Position numbers and translations under genes: made by a program
Shown: positions 24,001 through 33,477 of the stretch, one piece after another
Layout of the letters: every line of letters begins with the position of its first letter
How positions within the stretch are numbered: position 1 is the first letter of the stretch
The notes under the pieces: model-generated
What the model saw: the letters and a program-made list of their open reading frames with translations, nothing else
Told to the model about the DNA's origin: nothing
The model's database searches: none
Source: Meiothermus sp. QL-1
Lineage (GTDB): Bacteria > Deinococcota > Deinococci > Deinococcales > Thermaceae
DNA: 64,000 nt
Direction: 5' to 3'
NCBI RefSeq assembly: GCF_003351145.1
Contig: NZ_QQSV01000002.1
Span: 124,001-188,000, forward strand

Positions 24001-24629
24001 GGCTTGCCTGGAATCTCCGGGGGCCAGTGTACCCTAAAGCCCTGCTGCCGCAGGGCCTGGGCCAGCCGCCGGGTCTCCGGGGTGTCCACCCGCACCACGC
24101 TGTTGACCTGCTCCTTTCCCATGGGGTAGGTGAGCAGGGAGTGGATGTTGATGTTTTTCTGCGCTATGGCGGTGCAGAGCCGGGCCAGCTCTCCGGGCCG
24201 GTCGTCCAGGGCGACCTCGAGCCGGCCGCTGGGCTTCTGCACCCCGGTCAGGCGCAGCAGGGCATCTAGCAGGTCGATACCGGTGACGATGCCCACCACC
24301 CTTCCTTCCTCCACCACCGGCAGCGCCCCGATCTTGCGTTCGCGCATGATCCGCGCGGCTTCCTCGACCGGGTCAAGGGGATCGGCGGTCAGCACCGGCC
24401 GGCTCATGACCTCCCTCACCGGGGTCTGGACGGGCCGGGCCCCCTCGGGGGCAAAGGGGCTGGTGGCCAGCCGGATGTCCCGGTCGGTGATCATGCCCAC
24501 CAGCCGGCCTGCCTCCACCACCGGGATGTGCCGGATGTTGTGCCTTAGCATCTGGTGGTAGGCGGCCTCGAGGCTCACCTGGCCCTCCACCGTCAGCACT
24601 GGGCTGTTCATGACGTCTTTGACCAGCAT
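23997..24629 (-). CDS. acuB: CBS-domain and ACT-domain protein AcuB
   Basis: 210 residues: two CBS domains (VKDVMNSPVLTVEG and VREVMSRPVLTADP, each closing with HIPVVEAGRLVGMITDRD-type strands) then an ACT domain from about residue 137 (RLEVALDDRPGELARLC). CBS pairs bind adenylates and ACT domains bind amino acids, so it is a likely metabolic sensor acting with AcuC. ATG 24629 is leaderless, 7 nt after TAGACT; it diverges from coaX. Confidence 0.9.
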   Translation of the reverse strand: MLVKDVMNSPVLTVEGQVSLEAAYHQMLRHNIRHIPVVEAGRLVGMITDRDIRLATSPFAPEGARPVQTPVREVMSRPVLTADPLDPVEEAARIMRERKIGALPVVEEGRVVGIVTGIDLLDALLRLTGVQKPSGRLEVALDDRPGELARLCTAIAQKNINIHSLLTYPMGKEQVNSVVRVDTPETRRLAQALRQQGFRVHWPPEIPGKP

Positions 24630-24636
24630 TGCCTCC

Positions 24637-24642
24637 AGTCTA
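24637..24642 (-). promoter_or_regulatory. -10 box of leaderless acuBC promoter
   Basis: TAGACT on the minus strand, 7 nt before ATG 24629. Confidence 0.6.
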
Positions 24643-24678
24643 AGGCACCGGGGCCTGGCTGGCTGGGGTGAGGAGGGG

Positions 24679-24684
24679 TATATT
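24679..24684 (+). promoter_or_regulatory. -10 box for coaX-coaBC
   Basis: TATATT, 15 nt before the GTG at 24700. A GGGGATGG between may serve as the ribosome-binding site. Confidence 0.5.
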
Positions 24685-24699
24685 CACTGGGGATGGACT

Positions 24700-25464
24700 G
24701 TGCTTTTAGCCATTGATGTCGGCAACACCAACATCACCATGGGCCTTTACCAGGGCGAGACCCTGGGGCCGCGCTGGCGCGTGGCCACCGATGCCCAGCG
24801 GATGCCCGATGAGTACGGCCTCACCCTGGTCAGCCTGCTGGCCCACAGCGGCTACGCCCCGGCCCAGGTGGAGGCAGTGGTGATGGCCTCGGTGGTGCCC
24901 CCCCTGACGGGCACCCTGTTCCAGGCGGTGCAGAACTACCTGGGCAAAAAGCCTCTGGTGGTGGACTCGAGCGTCAAGACCGGGGTGCGGGTGCGCTACG
25001 AGGACCCCTCGCAGGTAGGGGCCGACCGCATCGCCGATGCTGCCGCGGTCCAGCGGCTTTACGGTGGGCCGGCCTGCGTGGTGGACTTCGGCACCGCCAC
25101 CACCTTCGACGCCATCACCGCCGAGGGGGACTACCTGGGGGGGGCCATCGCCCCCGGGGTGGGCATCGCCGCCGAGGCCCTCTTCCAGCGGGCGGCCAAG
25201 CTGCCCAAGGTGGAACTCCAGCCCCCTCCCCGGGCCATTGGGCGCAACACCGCGCACGCCATACAGTCGGGGCTGCTCTTCGGCTACGTGGGGCTGGTGG
25301 AGGGTATGGTGGCCCGCTTTCGCGCGGAGCTGGGGCCTGGCATGAAGGTTATTGCCACCGGCGGCCTGGCCGAGCTCATCGCGCGGGAGACCCCGGTCAT
25401 CCAGGTCGTGGCCCCCTGGCTGACCCTGGAGGGCCTGCGCATCATCTGGGAGCTCAACCGATGA
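24700..25464 (+). CDS. coaX: Type III pantothenate kinase
   Basis: 254 residues of the ASKHA fold; phosphorylates pantothenate as the first step of CoA synthesis. Motifs in order: LLAIDVGNTNITMGLY (phosphate 1), GADRIADAAA, VVDFGTATTFDAI (phosphate 2), IAPGVGIAAEAL. Frame and family put the start at GTG 24700; the ORF extension to 24610 is not homologous. Overlap of ATGA with coaBC makes a two-gene CoA operon. Confidence 0.95.
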   Translation: MLLAIDVGNTNITMGLYQGETLGPRWRVATDAQRMPDEYGLTLVSLLAHSGYAPAQVEAVVMASVVPPLTGTLFQAVQNYLGKKPLVVDSSVKTGVRVRYEDPSQVGADRIADAAAVQRLYGGPACVVDFGTATTFDAITAEGDYLGGAIAPGVGIAAEALFQRAAKLPKVELQPPPRAIGRNTAHAIQSGLLFGYVGLVEGMVARFRAELGPGMKVIATGGLAELIARETPVIQVVAPWLTLEGLRIIWELNR

Positions 25465-26675
25465 ACCCGCTGCAGGGCAAGCGCATCGTGCTCGGGGTGA
25501 GCGGCTCGGTGGCGGCCTACAAGGCGGCCGATCTGGCCAGCAAGCTCACCCAGGCGGGTGCCCAGGTAGAGGTGGTGCTGAGCGAGGGGGCCGAGCACTT
25601 CATCGCGCCGCTGACCTTTTCCGCCCTGACCGGGCGCCGGGTCCACACCAGCCTGTGGACGGACGAGGCCCATGTACTGCACGTGGGGCTGGGGGAGGGG
25701 GCCGATGCGGTGGTGATTGCTCCCTGCAGCGCCAACACCCTGGCCAAGCTGGCGGTGGGGCTGGCCGACAACCTGCTCACCCTGACCGCCCTGGCCGCGC
25801 GCGGCCCGGTCTTCGTGGCCCCGGCCATGGATGGGGGGATGTTCGAGCACCCCGCCACCCAGGCCAACCTCCAAATCCTGCGCCAGCGGGGGGTGCGGGT
25901 TCTGGGGCCGGCCCGGGGCCGGATGGCCTCGGGGCTGGTGGGGTGGGGGCGGATGCTCGAGCCCGCCGAGATTCTAGGCCAGCTTCGTCTGGCCCTGGCC
26001 CAGGGGGGGCCTTTGAGCGGCCGGCACGTGGTGGTGAGCGCAGGTGGTACCCAGGAGCCCCTCGACCCAGTGCGCTACCTCACCAACCGCTCCTCGGGCA
26101 AGCAGGGCTTTGCCCTGGCCCAGGCCGCCTTGGACCTGGGGGCCCGGGTGAGCCTGGTGGTGGGGGCCACCGCCGCCGCCCTGCCCACCCCCACGGGGGC
26201 AGAGCGCACCGATGTGGTAACCGCGGCCCAGATGGCCGAGGTGGTGTTGCAACTTGCGCAAACGGCGGACGCCCTGATCATGGCTGCTGCGGTGGCCGAT
26301 TTTCGCCCCCGGCAGGTGCAGGCCCAGAAGATTAAGAAAGAGCGCCTGCCCCAGCTGGAGCTCGAGCCCACCCCGGACATCCTGCTGGCGGTGGCCGAGG
26401 CGCGCCAGCGGACGGGCCGGCCCAGGGTGGTGGTGGGCTTTGCCGCCGAGAGCGAGAACCTGCTGGCCAATGCCCAGGACAAGCTAAAGCGCAAACGGCT
26501 TTCTTTGCTGGTGGCCAACGATATCACCGCGCCCGATGCGGGCTTTGCTGTAGAGACCAACCGGGTTACCCTGCTCTGGCCCGATGGGCGGGTGGAGCCG
26601 CTGCCCCTCATGACCAAGAGCGAGGTGGCCGAGGCGGTGCTGGCCCGGGTGGTGGGGCTGTTGGAGGGGGGCTGA
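25461..26675 (+). CDS. coaBC: Bifunctional phosphopantothenoylcysteine decarboxylase / synthetase
   Basis: 404 residues. The N-terminal FMN decarboxylase (CoaC) has GVSGSVAAYKAADLA, APCSANTLAKLA and PAMDGGMFEHP; the C-terminal synthetase (CoaB) has VSAGGTQEPLDPVRYLTNRS and MAAAVADFRP. In E. coli the decarboxylase uses a Cys in ACGDxGxGRM and an Asn in PAMN; here these read ASGLVGWGRM and PAMD, a variant known from other bacterial lineages. It overlaps coaX by 4 nt. Confidence 0.94.
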   Translation: MNPLQGKRIVLGVSGSVAAYKAADLASKLTQAGAQVEVVLSEGAEHFIAPLTFSALTGRRVHTSLWTDEAHVLHVGLGEGADAVVIAPCSANTLAKLAVGLADNLLTLTALAARGPVFVAPAMDGGMFEHPATQANLQILRQRGVRVLGPARGRMASGLVGWGRMLEPAEILGQLRLALAQGGPLSGRHVVVSAGGTQEPLDPVRYLTNRSSGKQGFALAQAALDLGARVSLVVGATAAALPTPTGAERTDVVTAAQMAEVVLQLAQTADALIMAAAVADFRPRQVQAQKIKKERLPQLELEPTPDILLAVAEARQRTGRPRVVVGFAAESENLLANAQDKLKRKRLSLLVANDITAPDAGFAVETNRVTLLWPDGRVEPLPLMTKSEVAEAVLARVVGLLEGG

Positions 26676-26682
26676 GGTTCGG

Positions 26683-28344
26683 ATGCTGGCCCTGCGCCTG
26701 CGGCTTCTTTGGAACGCTTTCCGCCAGAATCCCCTCCCGGCCCTTCTGGGGCTCGGCGCGGGGGCGCTGCTGGCCTACGGGCTTTGGTGGGGGACGAGCT
26801 GGTTTTTGCACTTCCTCTCAAACGAGCTCTTCGGCAGCGGCTTTTTGGGCCGTCTGGCCGCAGCCTTTACCCGGGATGTGCTGGTGGACCGCCTTCTGGG
26901 CAGTCTGCTTCTGGTGCTCTCCAGCGCGGTGGTTCTCTCTGCCCTGCCCAACGCGGTGACGGTGCTCTACACCTCCGAGGACCTGCCCCTGCACCTGGCC
27001 CTTCCCCAGCGGGCAAGCCGGGTATTTCTGTTCAAGGTGGGTGAGGTTTTCCTCGCCACCGCCCTTTTTCCCACCCTGCTTTTGCTGCCGGTGCTTTTCG
27101 CCTACGGCGCTTTTTACGGGGCGCCGCCCTTTTTCTTCGCAGGGGCCTTCCTGGTGGCCCTGGCCCTCTTTGCCTTCCCGGTGGCCCTGGGGGTGGGGCT
27201 GGCCCTTCCGCTGGTGCGCTACGCCCCAGCCGGGCGGGCCCGGGAGTGGTCGGCGGCGGTGGCGGCGGTGCTGGGGGGGGCTCTGATCCTGCTGCTGCGG
27301 GTTTTGCGGCCCGAGGTGCTCCTCAGCACCGACTTCTCCGACCCCGAGGCCCTGGACCGCTTCCTGCAAACCTTTCGCGACCCCGCAGCCCCTTTTCTTC
27401 CCTCGGCCCTGGCCCACGCGGCCCTTAGGGCCTTGAGCCGGGGGGAGCTGGAACCTTCCTTTTGGGGGTTGCTGCTGCTTTCGGGGGGGCTGCTCTGGCT
27501 GGGCGGGGTGCTGGCCGGCTACGCCTACCAGCAGGGCTGGGTGCGCAGCCTGGAGGGCAGCGTGCGCGAGCAGGGTTTTCGGAGACCGGGCTTGCTGGAC
27601 CGGTGGGCCATGTCGGGGGTGGTGGGGGCCCTTTTCGTGCGGGACCTGCGGCTCTTCTTTCGCGACGCCAACCAGGCCGCCCAGCTCGTGCTGGTGGGGG
27701 TGCTGGTGCTGCTTTATACCACCAGCCTGGGGTATTTGCCCCTGGGCGACCCCCGCTTCCAGCTCGTGGCGGGCTTCATGCACCTGGCCTTTCAGGGTTT
27801 CGTGATCGCAGGGGTGGGGGTGCGGCTGGCCTACCCCCTGTACAGCCTCGAGGGGCCCGCCCACTGGCTGCTGCAGACAAAGCCGGTGGCCCCGAGCACC
27901 CTTCTTCTCACCCGCTTCGGCCTGGCGCTCTTCTTCCTGCTGCCGCTGGGGCTGTTGCTCGGATACTTTTCACCCCGGGTGCTTGCTTTGGAGGCGGGTC
28001 TAAGCCAGGTTTCTCTGCTTCTAGCCCTGGCCGCGGCGATCGCCGTGGCCGGGCTCGGGGTGGGGCTGGGGGCGGCCTTCCCCAAGTTCGAGGCCACCAA
28101 CCCGGCCGAGGTGCCGGTGGGCACCGGAGGGCTTCTCTACATGGTCCTGAGCCTGGCCTACGCCGGGGTGCTGGTGCTTCTGGCCAGCCGCCCGGTCTAC
28201 CTGGCCCTGGTGCACCGCCAGGGGGACTACCTGGCTGGCCCCGAGGGCGCCTGGTGGCTGCTGGCGCTCGCGGGGGCGACCCTGCTGCCCACCCTGCTGG
28301 CTTTGGGCTTTGGCTACTGGCGGCTGCGCACCCCTCCCAGGTAG
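26683..28344 (+). CDS. Large multi-span membrane protein, ABC-2-like export permease
   Basis: 553 residues with about 12-14 hydrophobic spans and a central cytoplasmic stretch (VREQGFRRPGLLDRW, FVRDLRLFFRDANQAAQ). The layout, including the ATPase-facing RDLRLFFRD segment after each half, resembles putative ABC exporter permeases with twelve spans. No ATPase gene is beside it. It begins 8 bp after coaBC but has no obvious link to CoA. Its 3' end overlaps the convergent hydrolase by 31 bp. Confidence 0.65.
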   Translation: MLALRLRLLWNAFRQNPLPALLGLGAGALLAYGLWWGTSWFLHFLSNELFGSGFLGRLAAAFTRDVLVDRLLGSLLLVLSSAVVLSALPNAVTVLYTSEDLPLHLALPQRASRVFLFKVGEVFLATALFPTLLLLPVLFAYGAFYGAPPFFFAGAFLVALALFAFPVALGVGLALPLVRYAPAGRAREWSAAVAAVLGGALILLLRVLRPEVLLSTDFSDPEALDRFLQTFRDPAAPFLPSALAHAALRALSRGELEPSFWGLLLLSGGLLWLGGVLAGYAYQQGWVRSLEGSVREQGFRRPGLLDRWAMSGVVGALFVRDLRLFFRDANQAAQLVLVGVLVLLYTTSLGYLPLGDPRFQLVAGFMHLAFQGFVIAGVGVRLAYPLYSLEGPAHWLLQTKPVAPSTLLLTRFGLALFFLLPLGLLLGYFSPRVLALEAGLSQVSLLLALAAAIAVAGLGVGLGAAFPKFEATNPAEVPVGTGGLLYMVLSLAYAGVLVLLASRPVYLALVHRQGDYLAGPEGAWWLLALAGATLLPTLLALGFGYWRLRTPPR

Positions 28345-29609
28345 GCCGCGATGGGCCCCACCGCCTCGCCGTTTCGGCTGGTCAGGAGGTCCAGGTGGGT
28401 GAGGCCGGGCAGAACGCGCACCTCGAGGGGGGTGTTGGGGAAGAACTCGGCGGTGCTCCGGAAGTCCTCGGCCCGTGGCAGAAGCCCCCGCCCGGCCCCA
28501 AGGGCCAGCACCGGGTAGGGCAGGGGGCGCGGCCTGAGGCCTGGAAGGGCCACCTCGAAGGCCGCGATGTCCAGCAGCAGCCGGTAGGGGAAGAACCACT
28601 CCGAAAAGCCGGTGAGGGGGTTGGCGTAGAGCCGGATGAACTCCATGGGGTCGGTGGCCTCGCCGGTGTCGCGCCACTCCACCCGCCGCCCCCTGGGGCC
28701 CCGGATGGTGTAGACCCGGTTGCCCCCCAGAAGCCCCAGCAGGCTAAGCCCCTCCCGGGCCACAGCCTGCCCCAGCGAGACCGCGAAGATGGGGGAGGGG
28801 GCGTAGCGGTCGTCCACCCGGTACAGGGCCGCGGCCAGGCGGCTGCTGCGGAAGGGCACCCAGCCAGGAGGGGCGTCGGCCTCGGGGGCCTGGGCGGCCA
28901 TGTAGGCCTGGGCCTCGGCCAGGGCCAGCCCCACCGGGTCCAGCCCGAAGGCCGCGACGTAGGGGGGTGTGCGGCCGGCGAGCAGGTCGTTGAGACCGGG
29001 CAGGCGGCCCAGGGGGCCCTGGACGCCTTCGAGGTAGGCCTCCGCCCCCACCGAGACCAGCCGGGGGGCCCCGTCCAGCAGGATGAGGCCCTGGAGCTTC
29101 TCGGGGCGGTACAGGGCGAAAAGAGCCGCCAGGCTGGCCCCCAGCGAGTGCCCCGCCAGCACCACCGGGCCTTCGGTGCGGGCCTGGTCCACGATGCGCT
29201 CGAGGTCTTCCAGGTGTACGGCCAGCCCCCAGTCCTTGAGGAAGGGCAGCTCGGGCAGCCGGTAGGCCCGGTAGTAGGCCCAGGGGTCTTCGGTCAGGAA
29301 ACCCCGCCGGTCCTCCAGCCCGTTGGCCCGCCGGTCCCAGGCCCAGACCCGGTAGCCTGGGGCCGCAGTCACCAGCCGGCGGGCCAGGGCCTCGAAGTTG
29401 GTGGCCCCGCCTAAAAAACCTGGCACGAAGACCACGGTACCCCTGAGCCCTCCTTCCTGGGGGAAGGCCAGGGCATAGCTCCGGTCCAGCCCGGGCCCTG
29501 CCGCGGTGGGGGCTCCGGGAAAGGAGATGTACTGGGGCTCGCCCGGCCAGCGGACGGGCTGGGCCAGCCCGATGGCCAGGCTGCTCAGGAGGACCAAGCC
29601 GAGCCGCAT
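28314..29609 (-). CDS. Secreted alpha/beta hydrolase
   Basis: 431 residues with a signal peptide (MRLGLVLLSSLAIGLAQ). The fold shows VVFVPGFLGGATNFE (oxyanion region), the nucleophile elbow LAGHSLGASLA, an acid region before the end, and catalytic His in PGLTHLDLLTS. A long lid insert lies in between. Likely an esterase or lipase in the periplasm or outside; substrate unknown. Start ATG 29609 gives the signal peptide; the ORF extends to 29657 without homology. Confidence 0.85.
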   Translation of the reverse strand: MRLGLVLLSSLAIGLAQPVRWPGEPQYISFPGAPTAAGPGLDRSYALAFPQEGGLRGTVVFVPGFLGGATNFEALARRLVTAAPGYRVWAWDRRANGLEDRRGFLTEDPWAYYRAYRLPELPFLKDWGLAVHLEDLERIVDQARTEGPVVLAGHSLGASLAALFALYRPEKLQGLILLDGAPRLVSVGAEAYLEGVQGPLGRLPGLNDLLAGRTPPYVAAFGLDPVGLALAEAQAYMAAQAPEADAPPGWVPFRSSRLAAALYRVDDRYAPSPIFAVSLGQAVAREGLSLLGLLGGNRVYTIRGPRGRRVEWRDTGEATDPMEFIRLYANPLTGFSEWFFPYRLLLDIAAFEVALPGLRPRPLPYPVLALGAGRGLLPRAEDFRSTAEFFPNTPLEVRVLPGLTHLDLLTSRNGEAVGPIAAYLGGVRSRQ

Positions 29610-29657
29610 ACCCCCATGCTGTACCCGAACCCTGGAACCAACCTGGCCCGGGCCCAC

Positions 29658-29686
29658 AAAAAAGGGGGTGGGCCCGGACCCACCCC
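29658..29686 (-). terminator. Intrinsic terminator after the DUF4397 gene
   Basis: Minus strand GGGGTGGG-TCCGGG-CCCACCCC then CTTTTTT. An alternative stem pairs the same region with 29647-29656 (CCGGGCCCAC/GTGGGCCCGG), so two foldings compete. Confidence 0.8.
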
Positions 29687-29701
29687 GGCCTTGGCATCGC
29701 T

Positions 29702-30361
29702 TCAGGGGCTGCCGTAGCTGTCCTCGACCACCACCACCTCCAGCGTCTGCCCTGCAACCAGGCCCACCGCGAAGACGCTGTAGACCTTGCCCCCCTCAAA
29801 GGCCACCCCCTCCAGGGGCAGGACCGCTGTGGTGGTGCCGGTGGGGCGTACCTCGAGGTCGTAGGCCCCGGCCCGCACCGTGCCGTAGCCTGAGCGCTGG
29901 CCGAAGGCCAGGTTGCGGAAGAGCACCGGCCCTCCCTTCAGGGCCACATCCACCGCGGGGGCGTCGGGGGAGGCGTGGATGACCCGCACCTTGGCCACCC
30001 CTTCAGCCGGGGCCAGCCGGTCCTCGACCACCTGGGCCCTCAAGGTGGCCGCGGTGCCCAGGGCCATTACCGTGTAGTACCGGCCGGCCTGCACCCGCAG
30101 GGTCACGTCGGCCACCTTGGTGGGGTTCTGGCCGGCGGTCTGCACGGTCAGGGTCAGGCTGCCCGCGGGCACCTCGGCGTAGTAGGTGACGTCCTTGAAG
30201 ACTTGGGCCTCAAACACCTTGTTTCCGCCCGATAGGATATCCACCGCGGGCGCGTCCGGCACCAGGTGGGCGAAGCGCACGAAGGCGGTTCCCCCATCTT
30301 GCTGCGCCAGGGCGAGCCCCAGCGCCAGCACCCAAGCCACCATCCAGCCTCTGTAACCCAT
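29702..30361 (-). CDS. Secreted DUF4397 protein with two tandem domains
   Basis: 219 residues. After a signal peptide (MVAWVLALGLALAQ) come two homologous beta domains, starting VRFAHLVPDAPAVDIL and VRVIHASPDAPAVDVA. DUF4397 proteins are surface or periplasmic with no known enzyme activity. AAAGGAGCTTTT precedes ATG 30361, and TATAAC (30382-30377) is a likely -10. It has its own terminator and lies next to a fasciclin-domain gene, another secreted adhesion-type protein. Confidence 0.88.
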   Translation of the reverse strand: MGYRGWMVAWVLALGLALAQQDGGTAFVRFAHLVPDAPAVDILSGGNKVFEAQVFKDVTYYAEVPAGSLTLTVQTAGQNPTKVADVTLRVQAGRYYTVMALGTAATLRAQVVEDRLAPAEGVAKVRVIHASPDAPAVDVALKGGPVLFRNLAFGQRSGYGTVRAGAYDLEVRPTGTTTAVLPLEGVAFEGGKVYSVFAVGLVAGQTLEVVVVEDSYGSP

Positions 30362-30434
30362 AAAAGCTCCTTTCCCGTAGCGTTATAGCCTTGCAGGGTC
30401 ATCTTATCGTGAGCTCCCGGCCACAGCAACCATC

Positions 30435-30457
30435 AAAAAAGCCCCCGTGAGGGGGCT
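30435..30457 (-). terminator. Intrinsic terminator after the fasciclin gene
   Basis: Minus strand AGCCCCC-TCAC-GGGGGCT followed by TTTTT, 16 bp after the stop. Confidence 0.9.
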
Positions 30458-30472
30458 TGGGCCTGGGGGGCT

Positions 30473-30967
<495 letters not shown>

Positions 30968-31046
30968 GTGGACCTCCTTGGGGTCGTCTGACCTCCACAG
31001 CCAGGGTATACGCCCGGATATGGTAGAACCTTTGTCTAAGATACGT

Positions 31047-31415
31047 TTAGATTTGTAGGGCATGCCACAGGTCAAAGCCCAGGAGGAAGAGCCCCTGGAA
31101 CAGAACCGCCAGGCCAAAGCCCCTGAACAAGGGGTTTTTCTGGCGGAGGAGGAAGAGCCCGGCCAGCAAATAGAGGATGTCCAGCCCGGCGTTGAGCCAA
31201 AGGAGCCGCCGCAGGTGGGCCGGATCCGGTTCCTCGCCCAGCCAGCCGGCGTAGGCCAGGGCCGCGTTGACCAGGCCCCAGGCCCCGCCCATGAACCAGA
31301 AGCCCCGCCAGAAGGGCTGGGGGTTGTACCAAAGCCCCAGCCAGCCCGCCCCAAGCCACAATAGGCCCCACAGCATGAGCTGCTGGGCTATCCGTTCGCC
31401 GATAGGCTCGCTCAT
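31047..31415 (-). CDS. Small four-span membrane protein
   Basis: 122 residues with four hydrophobic helices ([71 protein letters not shown]). I do not recognise a function; similar small proteins are annotated as conserved membrane proteins. ATG 31415 overlaps the stop of the DUF2256 gene by 4 nt, and that gene in turn overlaps the photolyase gene. The three are translated as one coupled chain. Confidence 0.7.
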   Translation of the reverse strand: MSEPIGERIAQQLMLWGLLWLGAGWLGLWYNPQPFWRGFWFMGGAWGLVNAALAYAGWLGEEPDPAHLRRLLWLNAGLDILYLLAGLFLLRQKNPLFRGFGLAVLFQGLFLLGFDLWHALQI

Positions 31416-31558
31416 CTGCGCACCCTTCGGGCCCGGCGGCAGGCCTCGGAACAGTACTTCACCTCCTCCCAGTGGCGGGCCCACCTCTTGCGCCACTGGA
31501 AGGGGCGGCCGCAGACTGGGCAGGACTTGTGGGGCAGGTGGGCCTTGAAGCCTTTCAT
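31412..31558 (-). CDS. DUF2256 zinc-ribbon-like protein
   Basis: 48 residues: [16 protein letters not shown] and [10 protein letters not shown] give two CxxC-like Cys pairs that probably bind one zinc, surrounded by basic residues. This is the DUF2256 pattern, found beside photolyase/cryptochrome genes in many bacteria. ATG 31558 overlaps the photolyase stop (ATGA). Role unknown. Confidence 0.88.
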   Translation of the reverse strand: MKGFKAHLPHKSCPVCGRPFQWRKRWARHWEEVKYCSEACRRARRVRR

Positions 31559-32859
31559 CCTCGTCTGGCAATTCGCTGGGCCGCCTCCAGGTAGCGTTGG
31601 CGGGCTTTTGCCAGGTCTACCAGGGGGGTCTTGTAGGGACCGGGTCGTCCCTCCGACTCCGGTACCCAGCGCTCCAGCCAGCTTCCTTCGGGGTCGTGCT
31701 GCTCGGCCTGGCCGATCAAGTTGAAGACCCGGAAGTAAGGGGCCGCGTCCACCCCCAAACCCCCGGCCCACTGCCAGCCCTGCAGGTTGGAGGCGTTGTC
31801 GCCATCAAGCAGCAGGTCGCGGAAGGCCCGCTCGCACTTCTGCCACGGCAGAAGGGCCAGTTTGACCGCGAACTGGGCCACCACCATCCGCCCCCGGTTG
31901 GAGAGGAAGCCGGTGGCCCTGAGCTCCCGCATGGCCGCGTCCACCACCGGGATGCCGGTCTGGCCCTCCAACCAGGCTTGGAAGAGCTCGAGGTCGTCGT
32001 TCCAGGGCAGGGCTTCCCAACGGGGGTCAATGGCCCGCCGCATCATCTCGGGGTGGTGGTGGAGCAGGTGCCCGCTGAAGTCGCGCCAGCAGAGCTCGTT
32101 CACCCATTTCTGCGCCCCCTCCCCACCCACCCGCAGGGCCCTCTGCACCGCCAGGCGGGGTGAGAGCACCCCCAGGGTGAAGTAGTAGGAAAGCCGGGAG
32201 ACCCCCTTCCCGTCCAGCGCGTCGCGGGTTTTGGCGTAGAAGGGAAGCTTGTTTGCCAGAAAATCCTCCAGCGCCCGCAGGGCGGCCTCCTCGCCTGCAG
32301 GGGGTAGGGGGATGCCCGGGGCCTCCTCGGGGACCTCCCCCATCTCCACCCCTGGGGGCAGGGCCACGGGGGGGAAGCGCTGCGGGGCCTCGAGGGGGGC
32401 TGGCGCCAGGTGGGCCCACCAGCGCTTGGAGAAGGGCGTGAAGACGGTGTAGGGCGTTCCGTCCGGTTTGGTGAGCCTGTCGGGCTCGAGGACGTACTGC
32501 CCTGGCAGAAGGTGTAGGGGACGCCCCAAGGCGGCAGCCACCTTGGCGTCGCGGAAGTGGGCGTAGGGGGTGGTGTTGCGCACGGCGAAGACCTGGCGAA
32601 CCCCCAGGGCCTCCGCCACCTGCGGCAGCACCACCCAGGGCGGGCCGGTGCGCACCAGCAGGGTTCCCCCCCGCTGCTGATAGGCCTTTCGCAGGGCCCG
32701 GACGTTCTGGTAGAACCAGGCCCGCCGGCGGGGGCTGGTGTTCTCCAGAATCTGGGGGTCCAGGACCACCAGCCCCACCAGGGGGCCTTGGGCGAGGGCC
32801 TGGTGCAGGGCCGGGTTGTCGTGCAGGCGCAGGTCTGCGCGGTGCCAGACCAGGTTCAC
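31555..32859 (-). CDS. phr: Deoxyribodipyrimidine photolyase
   Basis: 434 residues, class I CPD photolyase, close to the 420 of the Thermus enzyme. The N-terminal antenna domain begins [15 protein letters not shown]; the FAD domain shows [39 protein letters not shown] and the [19 protein letters not shown] signature. It reverses UV-induced thymine dimers using light. GTG 32859 is the start, with GGGGAG upstream. The first gene of a coupled three-gene chain. Confidence 0.95.
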   Translation of the reverse strand: MNLVWHRADLRLHDNPALHQALAQGPLVGLVVLDPQILENTSPRRRAWFYQNVRALRKAYQQRGGTLLVRTGPPWVVLPQVAEALGVRQVFAVRNTTPYAHFRDAKVAAALGRPLHLLPGQYVLEPDRLTKPDGTPYTVFTPFSKRWWAHLAPAPLEAPQRFPPVALPPGVEMGEVPEEAPGIPLPPAGEEAALRALEDFLANKLPFYAKTRDALDGKGVSRLSYYFTLGVLSPRLAVQRALRVGGEGAQKWVNELCWRDFSGHLLHHHPEMMRRAIDPRWEALPWNDDLELFQAWLEGQTGIPVVDAAMRELRATGFLSNRGRMVVAQFAVKLALLPWQKCERAFRDLLLDGDNASNLQGWQWAGGLGVDAAPYFRVFNLIGQAEQHDPEGSWLERWVPESEGRPGPYKTPLVDLAKARQRYLEAAQRIARRG

Positions 32860-32910
32860 AAGCGCATCATCTCCCCTGGCCCCAGGGCAGAGTAGGGGAT
32901 AGCCTAAATT

Positions 32911-33477
32911 TCAGCCCGCCTCGATGGGGCGGAAGGGCACCTCGAGGCCGGTGACATAGAGCATCCCCCCTTCCTCCTCCAGCCGCAGCCTGGGGAGAGG
33001 ATGGCGCGGGGGGCCGTAAACCGCCCTCCCCCCCTGCAAGGGCTCGTAGGCGCCGAAATGGCAGGGGCAGCCCAGGAAGGGATGGTCGGTGCGGTAGTTG
33101 TAGGCGATGGAGCCCAGTTCGGGGTTATCCACGAAATTGACCGTGCAGCCCTGGTGGGTGCAGATGCGGGAGAGGGCCAGAAAGTGACGGTCCTCCAGCG
33201 AAAGCCCTCCCAATACCGGTTCGGGAAGGCGGAGGAGGATGGCCTTGAAGGGGCTGTCGTGGTAGCGGTACTCGAAGTACTTGAACTGCCAGACCCGATC
33301 GAACTCGGCCCAGGCGGCCACCGGCAGACGGGGGCCTGGGCGCCAGACCGGCTCGCCCACCTGGGCTTTGGTGAAGTGAATCACATAGGTGCGCCAGCCC
33401 AGCCAGCCAAAGAAGCCGCCGGTGATGGCGCTGGGGATGAGCCAGAGGAGGTCGCGGCGGTCAAAGCGGGGTTTCAT
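32911..33477 (-). CDS. Rieske [2Fe-2S] protein, membrane anchored
   Basis: 188 residues with an N-terminal Tat-like or anchor segment (RRDLLWLIPSAITGGFFGWLGW). The iron-sulfur ligands are in ICTHQGC and CPCHFGAYEPLQGG. Such domains carry electrons in bc/bf-type complexes or oxygenases. It overlaps the cytochrome-c-bearing gene upstream by 4 nt and ends the ccm operon, so it is most likely respiratory; no cytochrome b gene is in the window. Confidence 0.9.
   Translation of the reverse strand: MKPRFDRRDLLWLIPSAITGGFFGWLGWRTYVIHFTKAQVGEPVWRPGPRLPVAAWAEFDRVWQFKYFEYRYHDSPFKAILLRLPEPVLGGLSLEDRHFLALSRICTHQGCTVNFVDNPELGSIAYNYRTDHPFLGCPCHFGAYEPLQGGRAVYGPPRHPLPRLRLEEEGGMLYVTGLEVPFRPIEAG

Noticed and set aside
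27462-29414. 650-aa plus-strand open frame
   Set aside because: It spans the permease and runs antisense through the hydrolase gene, both better supported; Gly/Ala/Arg-rich shadow.
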